Assembly: GCA_020403245.1 (NCBI GenBank)
Contig: JADBYA010000002.1
Location: 124,001-188,000 of the forward strand
DNA: 64,000 bases
Direction of reading: 5' to 3'
Origin: Flavobacterium sp.
Lineage (GTDB): Bacteria; Bacteroidota; Bacteroidia; Flavobacteriales; Flavobacteriaceae
Both the position numbers and the translations under genes were made by a program. Under the pieces are notes generated by a model. That model was not told the DNA's origin and did not search any database. It saw nothing but the letters and a program-made list of their open reading frames with translations. Positions 59,928 through 64,000 of the stretch are shown here, piece by piece (position 1 is the first letter of the stretch; each line of letters starts with the position of its first letter).

Positions 59928-60019
59928 TTAACCACGAAGTTCACGAAGTAGGCACAAAAAACACTATTTAAAACATTTCATTGTGAACACCGTGCCTTCC
60001 TTGTGCTCTTAGTGGTTAA
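59928..60019. repeat. Hairpin upstream of GxxExxY gene 2 (two arms of CCACGAAG words)
   Basis: 59928-59964 (TTAACCACGAAGTTCACGAA...) and 59981-60019 (the inverted copy ending AGTGGTTAA) pair with each other and the latter also pairs with 59474-59514. So one side of the gene carries one arm, the other side two in opposite orientation. Confidence 0.75.
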
Positions 60020-60023
60020 ATAT

Positions 60024-61790
60024 TTATTTAATTTGCTTTTCTAATGCTGAAATTATGGTTACTGCTTTGTCAAAATCCTGCTGAATTGCCGTTTCAGATG
60101 ATGGAGCATAACGCGCCAATTCGCAGTTTTCGGTCAATTGAATAAAGTCTGAAACGGTTTCCGCATTTGCTTTTCGCGAAAGCAATAGTTCTGATATTTT
60201 TTCCTTGCTCATCTCCGAAGTTTCAATATGTAACTTGGCTTTTAGGAAATTGTGCATGGCTTTTTCAAGCGCGATATAAAATGGTTCTTTGTTGCCTAAA
60301 TGTTTCTTAGCATCGCCCAAATATTTCTTTGCCAAAGCATTTGAGCGTTTAATTTTATTGCCAGCAACATCATTGTCTGAAGCATCTTTTCTTCGTTTGC
60401 CAACAATCAAAAACGGAATGGCTAGAAAGGGTAAAAACACCAAAGAATAAAACAATCCAGAACCTAAGAAATCGTCTTTTTTCATTGGTTTTAAAGTAGT
60501 TTTTTGTTTGATATAGGCAAATGTTTTGGTGATGGCGACTTCTGTTTTTATTGTACTAGTTGGAGCTGTTTTTTCGGAACTCGCCATACTTGGTCCATCC
60601 ATAACAGTAATAGTGATGGGTTGTGAACTAAACGATTTATAACTATTGGAACTCAAATCAAAATAGGTGAAACGCAAAGGTTTAATTTGGTAATTGCCTT
60701 TGTATTGTGGAATTATCGTGTATTTATCTGAAATTTTTCCGGTCATTCCCGTTAATGGAGTTGATACATTTTCATCATGAATGGGATCATACATTTCTAA
60801 TGCAGCAGGTAAAACAGGTTTTGGTAAGGTAAACAATTTTAGATTTCCAGTACCAGCTACACTTACATCTAAATCAAGTGATTCTCCATTTTTTAACACC
60901 GTTTTTGAGGGTTTTACTGTAAAGTTAAAACGCCCAACAGCACCAGTAAAATCTTCTGGTTTCCCCGAATCTGGTAACGCTTTTACAGAAATCACTTTGC
61001 TTCCGGCTGATACACGCTTACTGTCTTCGGTCATTAAAGGTTGTCCCCAAAAATTTTTCCTGTTTGTTGGTACTTGACAATCAATATCCAACGAAAGCGG
61101 TTCGATTTCTAGTTTGCCGGATTTTTGTGGATACAAAACCGTTTTTCGCAATACTACATAACGGTAACGTTCGCCTTTGAACATGCCTTCCTGCGCAACG
61201 AGTTGCTTGATATCAATATTTTGGCTCCAAAAATCATTGTATTTTGGTTTGTTTAATTCGCGCCAATTCGAAATTCCGATATTAAAACTGAAATACAGTT
61301 TATAAACCACAGTGATGGGTTCGTTCACATAAGGATTGGATTTTGAAATGTCAGCCACCAAATAAATATTGTCATCGGCTTTAACAACTGGCATTTCATT
61401 TGGATCTTTTGGAATTTCAACCGCGTTGGTTACAGTAATCTTAACGGGTGATGTTTTATATATCTGACCGTTGATTTCAATGGATGCTTGTTTTATGGTA
61501 AGTGCGCCTTTTTGGGTTGGCAATAAAATATAAATATAGGATTTGTTAAACGAGCTTTTTCCATTGATCCATGATTGACTTACAGACTGGCTAGGTCCGC
61601 CAACTACTTTAAATCCGCTTTGTTCAAAATTTGGAGGCACAAAATTATCCCCATCAGCATTCATGGTAAATTCTATTCGAAGTCTTTCGTTTAATCCTAA
61701 AGAATTTTTACTCACTTTGGCTTCAAACTGTATTTGAGCCAAGATGGGACTTCCAATTATTAGCAGCAGTAAAACAATTACTTTTTTCAT
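60024..61790 (-). CDS. batD: BatD family protein
   Basis: 588 residues with a signal peptide (VIVLLLLIIGSPILAQ), a series of Ig-like beta domains (about 20-420, with PYVNEPITVVYKLYFSF and the GAVGRFNFTVKPSK block), a membrane helix near 445-462 (GLFYSLVFLPFLAIPFLIVG) and a cytosolic helical tail. It matches the BatD oxygen-tolerance family, a periplasm-facing partner of BatA/BatB. Confidence 0.92.
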   Translation of the reverse strand: MKKVIVLLLLIIGSPILAQIQFEAKVSKNSLGLNERLRIEFTMNADGDNFVPPNFEQSGFKVVGGPSQSVSQSWINGKSSFNKSYIYILLPTQKGALTIKQASIEINGQIYKTSPVKITVTNAVEIPKDPNEMPVVKADDNIYLVADISKSNPYVNEPITVVYKLYFSFNIGISNWRELNKPKYNDFWSQNIDIKQLVAQEGMFKGERYRYVVLRKTVLYPQKSGKLEIEPLSLDIDCQVPTNRKNFWGQPLMTEDSKRVSAGSKVISVKALPDSGKPEDFTGAVGRFNFTVKPSKTVLKNGESLDLDVSVAGTGNLKLFTLPKPVLPAALEMYDPIHDENVSTPLTGMTGKISDKYTIIPQYKGNYQIKPLRFTYFDLSSNSYKSFSSQPITITVMDGPSMASSEKTAPTSTIKTEVAITKTFAYIKQKTTLKPMKKDDFLGSGLFYSLVFLPFLAIPFLIVGKRRKDASDNDVAGNKIKRSNALAKKYLGDAKKHLGNKEPFYIALEKAMHNFLKAKLHIETSEMSKEKISELLLSRKANAETVSDFIQLTENCELARYAPSSETAIQQDFDKAVTIISALEKQIK

Positions 61791-61909
61791 ATGTTGTATT
61801 ATTGTTTTTCATCGGTCATATGTAATTCGCATATCATAATTGGTTTTTACGACCAATTTTAGTTTATGCTCATTTCATAATTTCATTTTCAAATTGTTTG
61901 CTCTCATTG

Positions 61910-62668
61910 TTACCAATCTTTTTCTGCTTTTTTTGGATTGGCCTGTATTTTTTGTTTATTTACTTTATCTTGAATTTTTTTCTCTTCGTTGTTTACAGCA
62001 TCCAATAAATTCTCAACACGTTGTTTTGCCATTCCGCCAGGTTGTGGGTTTGGTTTTCCGTCGTTTTGATTTTTATTTTCTTTATTATCCTTTTGACCTT
62101 CTTTATTATCTTTGTCTTTCTGATCTTTATCCTTGTCTTTGCCTTTATCCTTGTCCTTGTCTTTCTCTTTCTTTTGGTCTTCTTTTTGATTTTTCTTGTC
62201 TTTGCTTTTATCGTCGTTTTTCTTAGGCGGATTGTCTTTTAGCATTTTTTTAGCCAAAGCAAAATTATACCTCGTTTCTTCATCGGTAGGATTATTTCGC
62301 AATGCATTTTTGTATGCTTCAACAGCATTCGAATAATCTTTGTCTTTCATAAAAGTGTTCCCAATGTTATGAAAGGCATTGTGTTTTTCTTCACGTTTTT
62401 TGGCCTTTTTCAATGCTTTTGCATAATGAAGTTTGGCTTCTGCAGCTTGATTTTGTTTATAAATGGAATTTCCTAAATTATAGGATGCTATTGATTTTTT
62501 AGGGTTTTTAGATTCCGAAATTCTATATTCAGCTTCAGCATCATCATATTTTTTATCTGAAAACGAGTCGTTTCCTTTTGGCAAATTTTTATCCTTTTCT
62601 TGAGCATACAATTCTCCCAACCCACATAGCGAGAAAAGTAAAATGAATATGAAATATTTTTTAATCAT
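61910..62668 (-). CDS. batC: BatC: TPR protein with low-complexity tail
   Basis: 252 residues. Signal peptide near 1-22, TPR units at about 25-130 (DAEAEYRISESKNPKKSIASYNLG, AFHNIGNTFMKDKDYSNAVEAYKNAL), then a Lys/Asp/Gln/Glu low-complexity stretch (about 150-215) and a short helical end (RVENLLDAVNNEEKKIQ). Position between batD and batB supports BatC. The low-complexity tail resembles that of the DUF4175 protein in composition. Confidence 0.85.
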   Translation of the reverse strand: MIKKYFIFILLFSLCGLGELYAQEKDKNLPKGNDSFSDKKYDDAEAEYRISESKNPKKSIASYNLGNSIYKQNQAAEAKLHYAKALKKAKKREEKHNAFHNIGNTFMKDKDYSNAVEAYKNALRNNPTDEETRYNFALAKKMLKDNPPKKNDDKSKDKKNQKEDQKKEKDKDKDKGKDKDKDQKDKDNKEGQKDNKENKNQNDGKPNPQPGGMAKQRVENLLDAVNNEEKKIQDKVNKQKIQANPKKAEKDW

Positions 62669-62712
62669 CTTTTTTGTTTTAGTTCCTGCCCTTTGTAGAG
62701 GTTAGGTGGGTC

Positions 62713-63750
62713 TTATTCTTTTTCGTTAAATAAATTCATTTTTTTTACCCATTTTGTTTTTCTTTCCAAAAGGAAAATATCCAAAAATAACAGAAAAAAG
62801 CCAAAGCCCAAAAACCATTGAAACTGCGATTTGAAATCGGTCATTTGTGTGCTTTCAAATTCCGTTTTTTGAATATTATCCAAAGCATTTTTAACATAAT
62901 CCAAAACTGCTTTGGTTGAATTTCCATCTACATAACCACCATTGGCACTTTTGGCAATTGTTTTTAAAACTTCGGCATTTCTTTTGGTAATTACGACATC
63001 ATTATTTTGGTCGCGTTGAAAACTCTCTACTACGCCATTTCTTTTTAATGGAATGGTTCCTCCATTTTCTGTACCAACTCCAATGGTTAGAATTTTTAAA
63101 CCCACTTTTTTGGCTTCTTCCGCTGCGTCTTGAGCAGCATCAGAGTGATCTTCACCATCTGTAATGATGATGAGCAACTTGTTGGTTTTATCTTTTTTGT
63201 CAATATAGGTTGTGGCTAAATTTATTGCTTGGTCAATTGATGTTCCTTGCGCCGAAATCATTCCGGGATTCATACTTTGTAAAAACATTTTGGCCACACC
63301 ATAATCAGTTGTTATTGGTAATACCGGGAAAGCACTCCCAGAATAGGCAATAATTCCAATTCTATCGCTGCCCAATTGATTGATGATTTGTGAAACTAAT
63401 TGCTTACTTTTTTCCAATCTACTTGGAGCAACGTCTTCAGCTAACATACTTTTGGAAACATCCACTGCAAAAATGATATCTATTCCTTCTCTTTTTACGG
63501 TTTCTAATTTGGTTCCTATTTTTGGGTTCACCAAGCCAATTATTAAACAAGTTATTCCCAATAGTGCCACGACTAATTTCAAAACTGGTTTCAAAACAGA
63601 TTTTTCTGGACTAAGTTTTTTCAATAATTCTAAATCGCCAAATTCTTTTTGTTTTTTTCTTTTCCAGAATTGAATATACAAGAAAAGCATCGTCATTACT
63701 GGAATGACAATCAAGAAATATAAATACCCTTTTTCTTCTAACTCGTACAT
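62713..63750 (-). CDS. batB: BatB: von Willebrand factor A domain membrane protein
   Basis: 345 residues from ATG 63750; a longer frame begins at TTG 63789 but adds a non-hydrophobic leader derived from repeat DNA. Two N-terminal membrane helices (about 8-25, 50-75), a VWA domain with the MIDAS motif DVSKSMLAEDV near residue 92 and ITDGEDHSD near 200, and a C-terminal helix (FLGFGFFLLFLDIFLL). It is a Bat aerotolerance component; batA would be expected just beyond the right edge. Confidence 0.92.
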   Translation of the reverse strand: MYELEEKGYLYFLIVIPVMTMLFLYIQFWKRKKQKEFGDLELLKKLSPEKSVLKPVLKLVVALLGITCLIIGLVNPKIGTKLETVKREGIDIIFAVDVSKSMLAEDVAPSRLEKSKQLVSQIINQLGSDRIGIIAYSGSAFPVLPITTDYGVAKMFLQSMNPGMISAQGTSIDQAINLATTYIDKKDKTNKLLIIITDGEDHSDAAQDAAEEAKKVGLKILTIGVGTENGGTIPLKRNGVVESFQRDQNNDVVITKRNAEVLKTIAKSANGGYVDGNSTKAVLDYVKNALDNIQKTEFESTQMTDFKSQFQWFLGFGFFLLFLDIFLLERKTKWVKKMNLFNEKE

Positions 63751-63812
63751 ATTTTCTAAAATTTCAATTTCTAAAATTCCAAATTCCAAATATTGTTCCT
63801 AAAATCCCTTAC

Positions 63813-64000
63813 TTGGAATTTGCGATTTGTTTTTTTGAATTTTTTTATCATATTAAAAACATTAAAATCCAAAATTTGCCCTAAACCAGATAATTGGAAT
63901 TTGCGATTTGTTTTTTTGAATTTTTTTATCATATTAAAAACATTAAAATCCAAAATTTGCCCTAAACCAGATAATTGGAATTTGGGATTTGTTTTTTGGA
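63813..64000. repeat. 81-bp tandem repeat upstream of batB
   Basis: Unit beginning TTGGAATTTGCGATTTG at 63813, again at 63894 and again at 63975 (period 81), identical over the two complete units apart from changes at the third start; the array continues past the right edge. Each unit contains inverted words (GGAATTTG / CCAAAATT). Because 81 is divisible by three, a short frame runs through it on the minus strand, but there is no sign it is translated. Confidence 0.85.

Noticed and set aside
61840..62242. Hydrophobic plus-strand frames opposite batC
   Set aside because: They are the reverse reading of the Lys/Asp repeat tail of BatC and would be implausible all-Phe/Leu proteins.
63771..63953. 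Minus-strand frame through the 81-bp repeat giving a 27-residue periodic peptide
   Set aside because: The frame is open only because the period is a multiple of three and the unit is A+T rich; there is no start context, no family pattern and the same words are noncoding elsewhere.
1..64000. CRISPR array, prophage, insertion sequence or toxin-antitoxin module
   Set aside because: No regularly spaced 25-40-bp direct repeats with unique spacers, no transposase or integrase motifs, and the holin-like gene is a chromosomal family member without phage neighbours.

Overview
The window is a low-GC chromosomal segment from a member of the Bacteroidota, most likely a Flavobacterium or close relative. 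The gene set supports this: DUF4175, DUF4837, DUF2480 and DUF3078 proteins, a Bat aerotolerance operon, a SUF cluster with a SufT-like DUF59 protein, and GlnRS. Promoters are of the TAnnTTTG type, recognisable Shine-Dalgarno sites are scarce, and there are many short intergenic palindromes. Almost everything is chromosomal housekeeping. There is no prophage, insertion sequence, CRISPR array or rRNA operon.

Layout. 0-8 kb: a truncated GIN-domain protein, a LysE-type exporter, a small secreted protein with a probable frameshift, tRNA-Cys with a decayed copy beside it, folB, glnS, a winged-helix/phosphoribosyltransferase regulator behind a duplicated operator-promoter, a YtxH/holin-like/small-protein operon and an SPFH protein. 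8-16 kb: two secreted proteins of unknown role, gltX (with a genomic repeat inserted in frame), an AlkB-type di-iron membrane protein and a giant DUF4175 protein. 16-29 kb: ybeY and mnmG with two parS-like sites flanking mnmG (one in the end of ybeY), a methyltransferase, an OmpH-like lipoprotein, a Pif1-like helicase, DoxX, holB, pgk, a five-LysM lytic transglycosylase, a DUF4837 lipoprotein and a GNAT enzyme. 29-37 kb (minus strand): subtilase, M1 peptidase, secreted protein, rnpA, CtpA-like protease and a double OmpA-domain protein, then a metallo-beta-lactamase-fold hydrolase. 37-48 kb: the SUF iron-sulfur locus (sufA-type, sufB, sufC, sufD, sufS, sufE, SufT-like), interrupted by an antisense serine hydrolase and three small accessory genes. 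48-57 kb: a cystathionine-type PLP enzyme, an ArsC-like protein, a DMT transporter, yicC, gmk, nadD, an iron alcohol dehydrogenase and gpsA. 57-64 kb (minus strand): pheS and the Bat operon (batB, batC, batD, batE) with a small nuclease-like gene inside it, ending in an 81-bp tandem repeat.

The most interesting pattern concerns four small genes: two four-helix-bundle (23S rRNA intervening-sequence protein) genes, one of them broken, and two GxxExxY (PD-(D/E)XK-like) genes. Each lies inside an operon and is bracketed by imperfect inverted repeats of about 30-40 bp. The two arms of each gene resemble each other but not those of the other genes. An arm pair with the same vocabulary but no gene lies between sufC and sufD, and similar gene-less hairpins occur in other gaps. 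This resembles the stem-with-ORF-in-the-loop layout of 23S rRNA intervening sequences, but placed within mRNAs. It is the best candidate here for an undescribed mobile or RNA-processing system.

Other leads are the in-frame palindromic repeat in GltX, 20-bp palindromes nested inside larger repeats, the parS pair at mnmG, the autoregulatory-looking wHTH-phosphoribosyltransferase, and an intrinsic terminator laid over a start codon. All assignments come from reading the sequence. No database search was possible.
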